Shown piece by piece: positions 1 to 14,860 of a DNA stretch of 64,000 bases. Where the stretch lies: NCBI RefSeq assembly GCF_026261605.1, contig NZ_CP102486.1, forward strand, positions 434,001 through 498,000, in the 5' to 3' direction. Made by a program: the position numbers and the translations under genes. Position 1 is the stretch's first letter, and each line of letters opens with the position of its first letter. Source of the DNA: Dechloromonas sp. A34. GTDB lineage: Bacteria > Pseudomonadota > Gammaproteobacteria > Burkholderiales > Rhodocyclaceae. The notes under the pieces are model-generated. The model made no database searches, had not been told where the DNA came from, and was given only the letters and a program-made list of their open reading frames with translations.

Positions 1-27
1 GACAGGGTTTTAATAGGCCCGGATAAT
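1..27 (+). promoter_or_regulatory. Candidate promoter of the tRNA-tuf operon (left edge cut)
   Basis: GACA at positions 1-4 could be the end of a -35 TTGACA whose first two bases lie outside the window. A GATAAT at 22-27 follows with a 17-base spacer, and tRNA-Tyr begins 13 bases further on. The missing two bases make this tentative. Confidence 0.45.
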
Positions 28-39
28 CTTGCGTTCCCT

Positions 40-124
<85 letters not shown>

Positions 125-164
125 GATTTTTGCTGTAGCGGCCTGTGTTGCGGGCGAAGGATAA

Positions 165-238
165 GCGGGTGTAGCTCAATGGTAGAGCTGAAGCCTTCCA
201 AGCTTAAGACGAGGGTTCGATTCCCTTCACCCGCTCCA
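165..238 (+). tRNA. tRNA-Gly (anticodon TCC)
   Basis: Acceptor GCGGGTG pairs with CACCCGC. The anticodon loop CTTCCAA places TCC at 197-199. The D arm reads AGCTCAATGGTAGAGCT and CCA is encoded at 236-238. It lies 40 bases behind tRNA-Tyr and is probably co-transcribed with it. Confidence 0.97.
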
Positions 239-267
239 TGCACGGTACGGCCGGAGTTTTAAGGTAG

Positions 268-342
<75 letters not shown>

Positions 343-395
343 CCGATTAGCTTGGATTCTGGATTTTTGACTTATTTGATTATTGAGGAACTGGA

Positions 396-1586
<1,191 letters not shown>

Positions 1587-1608
1587 TCGATAGGTAGCAA
1601 AAGTTCAG

Positions 1609-1635
1609 AGGCGCTCCGGAAAACCGGGGCGCCTT
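1609..1635 (+). terminator. Hairpin behind tuf copy 1 (weak terminator or processing site)
   Basis: An 11-bp stem AGGCGCTCCGG / CCGGGGCGCCT with one T-G wobble and an AAAA loop. Only two T residues follow directly, so termination is probably partial and tRNA-Trp and secE-nusG can still be read from upstream. Confidence 0.6.
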
Positions 1636-1649
1636 GATGTTTCTGCAGC

Positions 1650-1725
1650 AGGGGTGTAGCTCAATTGGTAGAGCAACGGTTTCCAAAACCGTAGGTCGGG
1701 GGTTCGATTCCCTCCGCCCCTGCCA
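1650..1725 (+). tRNA. tRNA-Trp (anticodon CCA)
   Basis: Acceptor AGGGGTG pairs with CGCCCCT, the anticodon loop TTCCAAA gives CCA, the discriminator base is G, and 3' CCA is encoded at 1723-1725. It lies 24 bases ahead of secE, the standard position in proteobacteria. Confidence 0.97.
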
Positions 1726-1749
1726 CTCTCTTTAAAGATCGCGAACGTA

Positions 1750-2103
1750 ATGGCTGACAAGATCAAGTTTGCGCTGGCGCTGGTTATTCTGGCAGCTGGC
1801 GTGGCTGGCTTCTACCTGCTCTCTGAGCAGGCAATGATTTTGCGCGTCCTGGCGGTCCTTGTCGGGTTGGCGCTGGCAATTGTCGTGGCCTGGAAAACCG
1901 AGCCGGGGCAACGCTTTTTCGTGTTTGCCAACGAGGCGGTGGTCGAAGCCAAGAAAGTCGTCTGGCCGAGCCGCAAGGAAACCATGCAGACCACTGGGGC
2001 GGTTTTCGCCTTCGTGGTGGTCATGGCGGTCTTCCTGTATCTGACTGACAAGAGCCTCGAGTGGGTTCTCTATGACCTCGTGCTGGGCTGGAAGAAATCA
2101 TGA
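1750..2103 (+). CDS. secE: Preprotein translocase subunit SecE
   Basis: Small membrane subunit that clamps SecY in the SecYEG channel. The 117 residues show three hydrophobic segments (about 8-24, 31-47 and 80-95), the long form found in many proteobacteria. The conserved cytoplasmic helix, with [14 protein letters not shown], lies before the last segment. Its stop overlaps the nusG start (ATGA), so the two are translationally coupled. Confidence 0.97.
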   Translation: MADKIKFALALVILAAGVAGFYLLSEQAMILRVLAVLVGLALAIVVAWKTEPGQRFFVFANEAVVEAKKVVWPSRKETMQTTGAVFAFVVVMAVFLYLTDKSLEWVLYDLVLGWKKS

Positions 2104-2633
2104 GCAAACGCTGGTATGTCGTACACGCCTATTCCGGCTTTGAAAAAAGTGTGATGCGCGCCATTCAGGAGCGCATTACCCGTTTGGGGATGCAGGATAA
2201 ATTCGGCCGCATCCTGGTGCCGGTCGAAGAGGTCGTCGAAATGAAATCCGGCCAGAAGTCGATTTCCGAGCGCAAGTTCTTCCCGGGCTATGTGCTGTGC
2301 GAAATGGAAATGGACGACGATTCCTGGCACCTAGTGAAAAACACCCCGAAGGTCACCGGTTTTGTCGGTGGCACTGCCACTAAGCCAACTCCGATTTCGG
2401 AAAAGGAAGTCGAAAAAATCATGCAGCAAATGCAGGAAGGTGTTGAAAAACCCCGTCCCAAAGTGCTGTTCGAGGCTGGCGAAGTGGTGCGGGTCAAGGA
2501 AGGTCCGTTTACCGATTTCCATGGCTCGGTCGAAGACGTCAATTACGAAAAGAATCGCCTGCGTGTTTCCGTGACCATCTTTGGTCGGGCAACCCCAGTC
2601 GAGTTGGAGTTCGGTCAGGTCGAGAAGGCCTGA
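2100..2633 (+). CDS. nusG: Transcription termination/antitermination protein NusG
   Basis: Binds RNA polymerase, suppresses pausing, and links it to Rho or to the ribosome. The 177 residues carry an N-terminal NGN domain beginning [11 protein letters not shown] and a C-terminal KOW motif around [16 protein letters not shown], near residues 127-142. The start overlaps the secE stop by four bases. Confidence 0.98.
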   Translation: MSKRWYVVHAYSGFEKSVMRAIQERITRLGMQDKFGRILVPVEEVVEMKSGQKSISERKFFPGYVLCEMEMDDDSWHLVKNTPKVTGFVGGTATKPTPISEKEVEKIMQQMQEGVEKPRPKVLFEAGEVVRVKEGPFTDFHGSVEDVNYEKNRLRVSVTIFGRATPVELEFGQVEKA

Positions 2634-2742
2634 GCGCTGGTTTCAGGGCAAGCCGAGAGCCCTTCGTCTCGGCAAGAGGAGCGTTGGTAATGGGCAGCAA
2701 TGTCTGTGAAAGCGCGCTACCACTCATCAATTAGGAGCCATT
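2634..2742 (+). promoter_or_regulatory. rplK leader with a small hairpin
   Basis: The 109-base nusG-rplK gap holds a 7-bp hairpin, GCCGAGA (2652-2658) with TCTCGGC (2667-2673), and the ribosome site TAGGAGCC before rplK. In E. coli the L11-L1 operon is controlled by L1 binding its leader. That this hairpin serves that purpose is an inference from position only. Confidence 0.35.
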
Positions 2743-3174
2743 ATGGCCAAGAAAATTGTTGGCTACATCAAGCTGCAAGTGCCGGCAGGCAAGGCGAATC
2801 CGTCGCCCCCAATCGGTCCCGCGCTGGGTCAGCGCGGTCTGAACATCATGGAATTCTGCAAGGCTTTCAATGCCCAGACGCAAGGCGTCGAGCCGGGCCT
2901 GCCGATTCCGGTTGTGATCACCGCCTTTGCGGACAAGTCTTTCACCTTCGTGATGAAGACCCCGCCGGCCACCATCCTGATCAAGAAGGCTGCCGGCATC
3001 AAGTCCGGTTCGGCCAAGCCGCATACCGACAAGGTCGGCAAGATCACACGCGCCCAGGCTGAGGAAATCGCCAAGACCAAGCAGCCGGATCTCACCGCTG
3101 CCGACCTTGAAGCGGCTGTTCGCACCATCGCCGGCTCCGCCCGCTCGATGGGCATCACGGTGGAGGGTTTGTAA
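2743..3174 (+). CDS. rplK: 50S ribosomal protein L11
   Basis: Forms the GTPase-associated stalk base with 23S rRNA and L10. At 143 residues it is full length, and the N-terminal domain contains the conserved [14 protein letters not shown] segment near residues 22-35. Only two bases separate it from rplA. Confidence 0.98.
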   Translation: MAKKIVGYIKLQVPAGKANPSPPIGPALGQRGLNIMEFCKAFNAQTQGVEPGLPIPVVITAFADKSFTFVMKTPPATILIKKAAGIKSGSAKPHTDKVGKITRAQAEEIAKTKQPDLTAADLEAAVRTIAGSARSMGITVEGL

Positions 3175-3176
3175 TC

Positions 3177-3872
3177 ATGGCTAAGCTCACGAAAAAGCAA
3201 AAGGCTCAGGCCGGCAAGATCGTCGCCCAGAAGCTGTACCCGGTTCAGGAAGCCCTGACCCTGGCCAAGGAAACCGCAACTGCTAAATTCGACGAGTCGA
3301 TTGACGTTGCCGTTAACCTCGGCGTCGACGCACGCAAGTCCGACCAAGTCGTTCGTGGCTCGGTCGTGCTGCCGGCTGGCACGGGCAAGTCCGTTCGCGT
3401 CGCTGTCTTCGCCCAAGGCGAAAAGGCCGAGGCCGCCAAGGCTGCCGGTGCTGAAGTCGTCGGTTTCGACGACCTGGCTGCCGAAGTCAAGGCCGGTAAC
3501 CTGAACTTCGACGTCGTCATCGCTACCCCGGATGCCATGAGGGTCGTCGGCCAACTCGGCCAGATCCTCGGCCCGCGCGGTCTGATGCCGAACCCGAAGG
3601 TCGGTACTGTGACCATGGATGTCACCACCGCCGTCAAGAACGCCAAGGCCGGTCAGGTTCAGTACCGTACCGACAAGGCCGGTATCGTGCACGCGACCAT
3701 CGGTCGTGCTTCTTTCTCGGTCGAGAATCTGGAAACCAACCTCAAGGCGCTGATCGAAGCGCTGCAGAAAGCGAAGCCTGCCTCCTCCAAGGGGCAGTAC
3801 CTGCGCAAGGTTGCCGTTGCCGCCACCATGGGCCCCGGCGTTCGCGTCGATCAGGCCACCCTGGTTGGTTAA
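3177..3872 (+). CDS. rplA: 50S ribosomal protein L1
   Basis: L1-stalk protein that helps release E-site tRNA. In E. coli it also represses its own operon. The 231 residues span both domains, with the conserved [15 protein letters not shown] segment near residue 130. It follows rplK by two bases and precedes a 229-base leader before rplJ. Confidence 0.98.
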   Translation: MAKLTKKQKAQAGKIVAQKLYPVQEALTLAKETATAKFDESIDVAVNLGVDARKSDQVVRGSVVLPAGTGKSVRVAVFAQGEKAEAAKAAGAEVVGFDDLAAEVKAGNLNFDVVIATPDAMRVVGQLGQILGPRGLMPNPKVGTVTMDVTTAVKNAKAGQVQYRTDKAGIVHATIGRASFSVENLETNLKALIEALQKAKPASSKGQYLRKVAVAATMGPGVRVDQATLVG

Positions 3873-4101
3873 TTAAGTACTTTGGGTCGTTGATTGCCGC
3901 TTTGTCGGCAATCAGCGAATCGTCAAAGACCGCAGGCGCTCCGGTAACGGCGCTTAATCGCGAAAGCACCCTGCGCAGACGGTGTCCCAGAACAAGATTT
4001 TCTGCCGACCGGCAACGGGCGGCATAGCTTCTGGTTCAGGTCGCCGTAGGTGCGGCGGGAATGTTTCCCGTCGTGTTATGACTTGAAAGGAGGAAAGACC
4101 T
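3873..4101 (+). promoter_or_regulatory. rplJ leader (L10-type leader candidate)
   Basis: A 229-base non-coding stretch between rplA and rplJ. It has a perfect 9-bp hairpin, TGATTGCCG (3891-3899) with CGGCAATCA (3906-3914), and a strong AAAGGAGG ribosome site at 4086-4093. In many bacteria the L10-L12 complex binds the rplJ leader to limit translation. Position and folding fit that role, but I cannot test the match to the known leader family. Confidence 0.5.
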
Positions 4102-4599
4102 GTGGGTCTCAATCTGAACGACAAAAAAGCGGTTGTAGCTGAGGTGTCGGCACAAGTGGCCAACGCACAGACCATCGTGATTGCCGAATATCGTGGCATT
4201 GGGGTCGTCGACCTCACTGTGCTGCGCAGGAAGGCGCGCGAGTCTGGTGTGTATCTGCGTGTGTTGAAGAATACCTTGGTTCGTCGCGCGGTCGCGGACA
4301 CCCCGTTCGCTGGCCTGGCTGACCAAATGGTCGGGCCGCTGATTTATAGCGTCTCCGCCGACCCGGTTGCTGCTGCGAAGATTCTTAGCGATTTCGCAAA
4401 ATCCAACGACAAGCTCGTGCTGAAAGCCGGTTCTTACGCCGGCAAGGTGCTCGACAAAGCCGGTGTGCAGGCGCTTGCCTCCATCCCGAGCCGCGAAGAG
4501 CTGCTCTCCAAGCTACTGTATGTCATGCAAGCTCCGGTCGCCGGCTTTGTCCGCGGCTTGGCTGCACTGGCCAAGCAGCGCGAAGAAGCCACTGCTTAA
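4102..4599 (+). CDS. rplJ: 50S ribosomal protein L10
   Basis: Anchors the L7/L12 dimers to the stalk base. It is 165 residues. The start is GTG, chosen because AAAGGAGG lies eight bases upstream and [12 protein letters not shown] matches the family N terminus. The C-terminal helix that carries L7/L12 is present. rplL follows after 37 bases. Confidence 0.97.
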   Translation: MGLNLNDKKAVVAEVSAQVANAQTIVIAEYRGIGVVDLTVLRRKARESGVYLRVLKNTLVRRAVADTPFAGLADQMVGPLIYSVSADPVAAAKILSDFAKSNDKLVLKAGSYAGKVLDKAGVQALASIPSREELLSKLLYVMQAPVAGFVRGLAALAKQREEATA

Positions 4600-4636
4600 C
4601 CGTACCGCATACGAACTGATTTAGGAGTTATTTGAA

Positions 4637-5005
4637 ATGGCAATTAGCAAAGAAGACATTCTGGAAGCCGTTGGCGCCCTGACCGTTATGGAACTGAACG
4701 ACCTGGTCAAGGCGTTCGAAGAGAAGTTTGGCGTTTCCGCCGCTGCCATGGCCGTTGCCGGCCCGGCTGCTGCCGCCGCTGCTGTCGAAGAACAGACCGA
4801 ATTCACCGTCATGCTCAATGCTGCCGGCGACAAGAAGGTTGAAGTCATCAAGGTCGTGCGTGCAGTTACCGGTCTGGGCCTCAAGGAAGCCAAGGATCTG
4901 GTTGATGGCGCTCCGAAGGCTGTCAAGGAAGGCGTTTCCAAGGCCGATGCCGAAGCCCTCAAGAAGCAACTGGAAGACGCAGGCGCCAAGGTCGAAGTCA
5001 AGTAA
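4637..5005 (+). CDS. rplL: 50S ribosomal protein L7/L12
   Basis: Multicopy stalk protein that recruits translational GTPases. The 122 residues comprise an N-terminal dimerisation helix, an Ala-rich hinge (about residues 35-52) and the C-terminal domain with [20 protein letters not shown]. An attenuator hairpin lies 16 bases behind the stop. Confidence 0.98.
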   Translation: MAISKEDILEAVGALTVMELNDLVKAFEEKFGVSAAAMAVAGPAAAAAAVEEQTEFTVMLNAAGDKKVEVIKVVRAVTGLGLKEAKDLVDGAPKAVKEGVSKADAEALKKQLEDAGAKVEVK

Positions 5006-5021
5006 TCGACTTTTGCAATTC

Positions 5022-5050
5022 GGGCTGGCGGTTTTTCCGCCAGCCCTTTT
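5022..5050 (+). terminator. rplL-rpoB attenuator
   Basis: A perfect 10-bp stem, GGGCTGGCGG (5022-5031) with CCGCCAGCCC (5037-5046), a TTTTT loop, and TTTT after the stem. It is an intrinsic terminator shape that would let only part of the transcription enter rpoB, as the rplL-rpoB attenuator does in E. coli. Confidence 0.85.
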
Positions 5051-5105
5051 GTGCTTTGTACTACAGGTTTCATTGAACCAAAAGCGAACTTGAATAACGC
5101 CAAGC

Positions 5106-5178
5106 GGCAAACGCAAACGATGCTTTCCTCTTCCTGTCAAGGGAGGAGAGCTTGTTTGCGTTTGCCTGTTTCGACAGG
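5106..5178 (+). promoter_or_regulatory. Long rpoB-leader stem-loop plus TTCG hairpin
   Basis: Perfect 13-bp arms GGCAAACGCAAAC (5106-5118) and GTTTGCGTTTGCC (5154-5166) enclose a partly self-complementary interior. A second hairpin, CCTGT-TTCG-ACAGG (5165-5178), starts on the last two bases of the first. By position it resembles the RNase III processing stem between rplL and rpoB in E. coli; that function is inferred. The rpoB start is 33 bases further on. Confidence 0.6.
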
Positions 5179-5211
5179 TTCTATGTTTGATTTTATCCTC
5201 ACGGAGTTACC

Positions 5212-8200
5212 ATGACTTACTCCTTCACCGAGAAGAAACGCATCCGCAAGAGCTTCGCCAAGCGCGCCAGCGTGCTGGACGTTCCCTACTTGTTGGCGAC
5301 CCAATTGCAGTCCTTCAAGGACTTCCTGCAAGATGAAGTCGCTGCCGAGAAACGGAAAAATGAAGGCCTGCAGGCTGCATTTACCTCGATCTTTCCGATT
5401 GTTTCCCACTCTGGCAATGCGCGCCTCGAGTTCGTGAGCTACCTTCTGGGCGCTCCGGCATTCGACGTCACCGAGTGCCAGCAACGTGGCCTGACCTTTG
5501 CCTCATCCCTGCGTGCCCGGGTGCGACTGGTCATCATGGATCGCGAAGCACCGGACACCGTGAAGGAAGTTAAGGAGCAGGAAGTCTATATGGGCGAGAT
5601 TCCGCTCATGACGACCAATGGTTCCTTCGTGATCAACGGCACCGAGCGGGTCATCGTTTCCCAGTTGCACCGCTCTCCTGGCGTCTTCTTCGAGCATGAT
5701 CGGGGTAAAACCCACAGCTCGGGCAAACTGCTGTTCTCAGCACGCATCATTCCTTACCGCGGTTCCTGGCTGGATTTTGAATTCGATCCGAAGGACACCT
5801 TGTTCTTCCGCGTCGACCGTCGCCGCAAGATGCCGGTGACCACGCTGCTCAAGGCGATCGGCATGTCGTCCGAGGAAATCCTTGACCAGTTCTTCGACTT
5901 CGATACCTTCCTGCTCGGCAAGGAAAAGGTCGAGTTCACACTGGTTCCCGAACGTCTGCGCGGTGAAGTGGCGCGCTTCGATTTTGTCGCCCCCGATGGC
6001 AAGGTTATCGTTGCCAAGGACAAGCGCATTACCGCCAAGCATATCCGCGATATCGCCGCCGCTTCGATGCAGCAGCTCGTCGTGCCGGAAGACTTCATCA
6101 TCGGCCGCGTTGTGGCGCGTAATCTGATCGACAAGGCGACGGGCGAAGTCGTTGCCAATGCCAATGACGAAATTACCGAAACGCTGCTCGCCAAACTGCG
6201 CGAAGCTGAAATCACCACTATCGAGACGCTGTATACCAACGAGCTCGACCGCGGTGCCTTCATCTCCAATACGCTGCGGGCCGACGAAACGGCGACCCGC
6301 CAGGCTGCACGCGTCGCCATTTACCGCATGATGCGTCCGGGTGAGCCGCCGACCGAGGAAGCCGTCGAGATCCTCTTCAACGGCCTCTTCTACTCGGACG
6401 AGCGTTACGATCTTTCCGGCGTTGGCCGGATGAAGTTCAATCGCCGTCTGACCCGTCCGGATGTCATTGAATACAAGGTTACGGTCAAGAATCTGGCTTC
6501 GCGTGCCGAAGCTGCGCTGAAGAACCTGGCCGAAGGCTCGGGCTTTCCGCTGCCGGTCATCCAGGATCTGGTCGGCCTGCTGCCGTATGGCCCGCGTGCC
6601 TTCTCCGAGAACCTGACGCTGGCCGAAGCCGAAGCCCTGGCTGCCAAGATCAAGCCGCTGGGCGCCAATGCCGAAGTGCGGGAACAGTTGACCCTGTCGC
6701 CGCGCGACATCGTCGAAGTCATCAAGATTCTCGTCGATCTGCGCAATGGTCGCGGTGAAATCGACGACATCGATCACCTTGGCAATCGTCGCGTCCGTTC
6801 GGTCGGCGAACTGGCCGAAAACCAGTTCCGTGCCGGCCTGGTTCGTGTCGAGCGCGCTGTCAAGGAGCGCCTGTCGCAAGCTGAATCCGACAACCTGATG
6901 CCGCACGACCTGATCAACGCGAAGCCGATCAGTGCCGCGATCAAGGAATTCTTCGGGTCCAGCCAGTTGTCGCAGTTCATGGACCAGACCAATCCGCTGT
7001 CCGAAATCACCCACAAGCGCCGCGTTTCGGCTCTTGGCCCGGGCGGTCTGACTCGCGAACGTGCCGGCTTCGAAGTGCGCGACGTGCATCCGACCCACTA
7101 CGGTCGCGTCTGCCCGATCGAAACGCCGGAAGGCCCGAACATCGGTCTGATCAACTCGCTGGCCCTGTTTGCCCGCGTAAATGACTACGGCTTCATCGAA
7201 ACCGCTTACCGCAAGGTGAATGGCGGCCAGGTGACCAATGACATCGAATACCTGTCGGCCATCGAGGAAGGCAACTACGTCGTTGCCCAGGCCAATTCGT
7301 CGCTCGACGAAGCGGGTCGCCTCTCCGATGACCTGGTGACCTGTCGCGAAAAGGGTGAAACCATCCTCGCCGAACCGGCACGCGTTCAGTATATGGACGT
7401 GGCACCTGGTCAGATCGTCTCGGTGGCCGCTTCGCTGATTCCCTTCCTTGAGCACGATGACGCGAACCGCGCCTTGATGGGCGCCAACATGCAGCGTCAG
7501 GCCGTCCCCTGTCTGCGTCCGGAAAAGCCGCTGGTTGGCACCGGTATCGAGCGTACCGTTGCGGTCGACTCGGGTACCGCTGTTGTCGCATTGCGCGGTG
7601 GCAAGGTCGACTATGTCGATGCCGGCCGCGTCGTGGTTCGGGTTAACGACAATGAAACGATTGCCGGCGAAGTCGGCGTCGATATCTACAATCTGGTCAA
7701 GTACACCCGTTCCAACCAGAACACCAACATCAACCAGCGCCCGCTGGTCCGCGTTGGCGACATCATCGCCAAGGGCGATGTGGTGGCCGATGGCGCTTCT
7801 ACCGACAAGGGCGAACTGGCTCTCGGCCAGAATATGCTGATCGCCTTCATGCCGTGGAACGGCTACAACTTCGAAGACTCGATCCTGATCTCCGAACGCG
7901 TCGTTGCCGAAGACCGTTACACCTCGATCCATATCAAGGAACTGACGGTCGTTGCCCGCGACACGAAGCTCGGCCCTGAAGAAATCACCCGCGACATCGC
8001 GTCGCTGGGCGAACTTCAGCTCTCCCGTCTGGATGATTCCGGCATCGTCTATATCGGCGCCGAAGTCGAAGCCGCCGACGTTCTGGTCGGCAAGGTTACC
8101 CCCAAGGGCGAGACCCAGCTGACGCCGGAAGAAAAGCTGCTGCGCGCCATCTTCGGCGAAAAGGCCTCCGACGTTAAGGACACCTCGCTACGCGTTCCCT

Positions 8201-9495
8201 CGGGCATCGCCGGTACTGTCATCGACGTCCAGGTGTTCACCCGTGAAGGCATCGAGCGTGACAAGCGCGCCCAGTCGATCATCGACGAGCACCTGCGTCA
8301 CTACAAGCTCGATCTGGCCGACCAGATGCGGATCGTCGAACGCGATGCCTTTGAGCGGGTTGGTCGTCTGATTCTCAACAAGAAGGCCAATGGCGGCCCG
8401 AAGAAGCTGGCCAAGGGCTCGGTGATCGATCAGGCTTATCTCGACGGGATGGATCCGCACCACTGGTTCGACATCCGTCTGGCCGACGACGACGCCGCGC
8501 TGCAACTGGAACAGGTCAAGGATGGCCTGGAACAGGCGCGCAAGGACTTCGATCTGGCCTTTGAAGCCAAGCGCAAGAAGCTGACCCAGGGTGACGAACT
8601 GCCGCCGGGTGTGCAGAAGATGGTCAAGGTCTATGTCGCGGTCAAACGTCGCCTGCAGCCCGGCGACAAGATGGCCGGCCGGCACGGTAACAAGGGTGTG
8701 GTTTCCCGCATCCTGCCGGTCGAAGACATGCCGCACATGGAAGATGGCAGCCCGGTCGATATCGTGCTCAACCCGCTCGGCGTACCGTCCCGGATGAACG
8801 TCGGTCAGATTCTCGAAGTGCACCTCGGCCTCGCCGCCAAGGGCCTCGGTCACAAGATTGGTGCCATGCTGCGTGCCCAGTCCAGCGTCAAGGAAATGCG
8901 CGGCTTCCTGGACACGGTCTACAACTCCAGCGGCAAGGCCGAGAACCTTGAAGAGCTGACCGATGTCGAAGTGATGGAGATGGCCGGCAATCTGCAAAAC
9001 GGCGTGCCGTTCGCCACTCCGGTGTTCGACGGCGCCAAGGAAGAGGAAATCAAGGCGATGTTGGCCTTGGCCGGCATGCCCTCCTCGGGCCAGATGACGC
9101 TGTTTGATGGCCGGACCGGTGAAGCTTTCGAGCGTCCGGTTACGGTTGGCTACATGCACTACCTGAAGCTGCATCACTTGGTTGACGACAAGATGCACGC
9201 CCGTTCGACTGGCCCGTACTCCCTGGTTACCCAGCAGCCGCTGGGCGGCAAGGCACAGTTCGGTGGCCAGCGCTTCGGTGAAATGGAAGTGTGGGCGCTG
9301 GAGGCTTATGGTGCAGCTTACGTGCTGCAGGAAATGCTGACCGTGAAGTCCGATGACGTGAATGGCCGTACCAAGGTGTACGAAAACATCGTCAAGGGCG
9401 AGCACCGTATCGATGCCGGCATGCCGGAATCCTTCAATGTGCTGGTCAAGGAAATCCGTTCGCTGGCGATCGATATCGATCTGGAACGTTACTGA
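5212..9495 (+). CDS. rpoB: RNA polymerase beta subunit
   Basis: Catalytic core subunit that forms half of the active-site cleft. At 1,427 residues it is somewhat longer than the E. coli protein. The rifampicin cluster I segment ([18 protein letters not shown]) lies near residues 585-605. The switch and zipper region [13 protein letters not shown] and the C-terminal [13 protein letters not shown] are intact. I see no intein or break. rpoC follows after 21 bases. Confidence 0.99.
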   Translation: MTYSFTEKKRIRKSFAKRASVLDVPYLLATQLQSFKDFLQDEVAAEKRKNEGLQAAFTSIFPIVSHSGNARLEFVSYLLGAPAFDVTECQQRGLTFASSLRARVRLVIMDREAPDTVKEVKEQEVYMGEIPLMTTNGSFVINGTERVIVSQLHRSPGVFFEHDRGKTHSSGKLLFSARIIPYRGSWLDFEFDPKDTLFFRVDRRRKMPVTTLLKAIGMSSEEILDQFFDFDTFLLGKEKVEFTLVPERLRGEVARFDFVAPDGKVIVAKDKRITAKHIRDIAAASMQQLVVPEDFIIGRVVARNLIDKATGEVVANANDEITETLLAKLREAEITTIETLYTNELDRGAFISNTLRADETATRQAARVAIYRMMRPGEPPTEEAVEILFNGLFYSDERYDLSGVGRMKFNRRLTRPDVIEYKVTVKNLASRAEAALKNLAEGSGFPLPVIQDLVGLLPYGPRAFSENLTLAEAEALAAKIKPLGANAEVREQLTLSPRDIVEVIKILVDLRNGRGEIDDIDHLGNRRVRSVGELAENQFRAGLVRVERAVKERLSQAESDNLMPHDLINAKPISAAIKEFFGSSQLSQFMDQTNPLSEITHKRRVSALGPGGLTRERAGFEVRDVHPTHYGRVCPIETPEGPNIGLINSLALFARVNDYGFIETAYRKVNGGQVTNDIEYLSAIEEGNYVVAQANSSLDEAGRLSDDLVTCREKGETILAEPARVQYMDVAPGQIVSVAASLIPFLEHDDANRALMGANMQRQAVPCLRPEKPLVGTGIERTVAVDSGTAVVALRGGKVDYVDAGRVVVRVNDNETIAGEVGVDIYNLVKYTRSNQNTNINQRPLVRVGDIIAKGDVVADGASTDKGELALGQNMLIAFMPWNGYNFEDSILISERVVAEDRYTSIHIKELTVVARDTKLGPEEITRDIASLGELQLSRLDDSGIVYIGAEVEAADVLVGKVTPKGETQLTPEEKLLRAIFGEKASDVKDTSLRVPSGIAGTVIDVQVFTREGIERDKRAQSIIDEHLRHYKLDLADQMRIVERDAFERVGRLILNKKANGGPKKLAKGSVIDQAYLDGMDPHHWFDIRLADDDAALQLEQVKDGLEQARKDFDLAFEAKRKKLTQGDELPPGVQKMVKVYVAVKRRLQPGDKMAGRHGNKGVVSRILPVEDMPHMEDGSPVDIVLNPLGVPSRMNVGQILEVHLGLAAKGLGHKIGAMLRAQSSVKEMRGFLDTVYNSSGKAENLEELTDVEVMEMAGNLQNGVPFATPVFDGAKEEEIKAMLALAGMPSSGQMTLFDGRTGEAFERPVTVGYMHYLKLHHLVDDKMHARSTGPYSLVTQQPLGGKAQFGGQRFGEMEVWALEAYGAAYVLQEMLTVKSDDVNGRTKVYENIVKGEHRIDAGMPESFNVLVKEIRSLAIDIDLERY

Positions 9496-9516
9496 TTTAG
9501 GGCTGGGAGTTAAACG

Positions 9517-13728
<4,212 letters not shown>

Positions 13729-13736
13729 GTCAATAG

Positions 13737-13767
13737 CAACCCTCATGTCTCGTTGACATGGGGGTTG
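13737..13767 (+). terminator. Hairpin behind rpoC
   Basis: A 13-bp stem, CAACCCTCATGTC (13737-13749) with GACATGGGGGTTG (13755-13767), one T-G wobble and a 5-base loop. No T run follows, so it may be a Rho-dependent end, a 3' stabiliser or an attenuator rather than a strong intrinsic terminator. Confidence 0.55.
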
Positions 13768-13781
13768 ATCAACCATAGAAT
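13753..13781 (+). promoter_or_regulatory. Promoter of the str operon
   Basis: A perfect -35 TTGACA (13753-13758), 17-base spacer and -10 TAGAAT (13776-13781). The -35 lies inside the loop and right arm of the rpoC hairpin, and the -10 lies inside the short palindrome CCATAGAATCTATGG. It would drive rpsL-rpsG-fusA-tuf. Confidence 0.75.
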
Positions 13782-13884
13782 CTATGGTCTTTGTCGGCAG
13801 AGGCTAATCATTGTCTCTGCTTTGGATAACAAAATTGCCGTCGCGCACCTTCTGTTGGTGCCCGGTCGTTGAAGGAAGTTCGAT

Positions 13885-14261
13885 ATGCCGACTATCAATC
13901 AGCTCGTGCGCAAGCCGCGCGTTGCCGAGGTCACCAAGAGCAAGGTTCCTGCTCTGGAAAAGTGCCCGCAGAAGCGTGGTGTTTGTACCCGCGTCTATAC
14001 CACCACCCCGAAAAAACCGAACTCCGCACTGCGTAAGGTGTGCAAGGTTCGTCTGACGAATGGCTTTGAAGTCATTTCCTATATCGGTGGTGAAGGCCAC
14101 AACCTGCAGGAGCACTCTGTGGTCCTGATCCGTGGTGGCCGCGTCAAGGATTTGCCTGGTGTGCGTTACCACACCGTGCGTGGCTCCCTGGACACCCAGG
14201 GCGTCAAGGATCGTAAGCAGTCCGTTCCAAGTACGGGGCCAAGCGTCCGAAGGCTGCTTGA
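13885..14261 (+). CDS. rpsL: 30S ribosomal protein S12 (one-base frameshift near the 3' end as read)
   Basis: Decoding-site protein. The first 113 residues read normally, including [19 protein letters not shown] and the [10 protein letters not shown] loop. At 14221-14223 the frame is lost. Adding one C to this TCC restores the family C terminus [13 protein letters not shown] and a stop at 14261, giving the standard 125 residues. Read literally, the frame runs on to 14349 with an unrelated 42-residue tail. S12 is essential and its C terminus conserved, so a base missing from the assembly is the likeliest cause. Coordinates given are the corrected extent. Confidence 0.9.
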
Positions 14262-14310
14262 TTTATCAAGTGGCTTAAGTAAGTGGCCGTCCCTTTGGGC
14301 GGTCGGGAGG

Positions 14311-14342
14311 AGCCGGGAGGGTATAACCCTAGCCCGGCTTTT
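14311..14342 (+). promoter_or_regulatory. rpsL-rpsG intercistronic hairpin
   Basis: AGCCGGG (14311-14317) pairs with CCCGGCT (14333-14339), with an inner GGG/CCC pairing and TTTT at 14339-14342. A second hairpin, GGCCGTCC with GGGCGGTC, lies at 14285-14304. In E. coli S7 represses translation by binding the rpsL-rpsG intercistronic RNA. These structures occupy the same place, and the T run could also make them an attenuator. Confidence 0.5.
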
Positions 14343-14371
14343 CAACTGAATCGTGTTTAATTGAGGTCAAT

Positions 14372-14842
14372 ATGCCCCGTCGTCGTGAAGTACCCAAGCG
14401 TGACATCCTGCCGGATCCCAAGTTCGGTAGCGTCGAAGTTTCCAAGTTCGTTAACGCCATCATGCAAAGCGGCAAGAAGTCTGTCGCCGAGCGCATCGTC
14501 TATGGCGCGTTCGAAATCATTACCACCAAGGGTGGCAAGGACCCGCTGGAAGTGTTCAGCGCTGCCATGGGCAATGTACGCCCGATGGTCGAAGTGAAGT
14601 CCCGTCGCGTCGGCGGTGCGAACTACCAGGTTCCGGTTGAGGTTCGTCCGGCTCGTCGCGCTGCGCTGGCTATGCGCTGGCTGCGTGAGTCTGCCCGCAA
14701 GCGTTCGGAAAAGTCGATGGGCCAGCGCCTGGCCGCCGAAATGCTGGAAGCTGCCGAAAATCGCGGCGGTGCTGTCAAGAAGCGTGACGAAGTGCACCGT
14801 ATGGCCGAAGCCAACAAGGCTTTTGCTCACTTCCGCTTCTAA
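14372..14842 (+). CDS. rpsG: 30S ribosomal protein S7
   Basis: Nucleates the 30S head and lines the E site. The 156 residues start [18 protein letters not shown] and carry the family segment [17 protein letters not shown] near residues 73-87. It lies between rpsL and fusA, 18 bases before fusA. Confidence 0.98.
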   Translation: MPRRREVPKRDILPDPKFGSVEVSKFVNAIMQSGKKSVAERIVYGAFEIITTKGGKDPLEVFSAAMGNVRPMVEVKSRRVGGANYQVPVEVRPARRAALAMRWLRESARKRSEKSMGQRLAAEMLEAAENRGGAVKKRDEVHRMAEANKAFAHFRF

Positions 14843-14860
14843 TTTTCAAAGGGCTCTAAC

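Noticed and set aside
5737..7932. 731-codon minus-strand frame opposite rpoB
   Set aside because: Antisense shadow of rpoB with His/Asp/Arg-rich low-complexity translation and no ribosome site.
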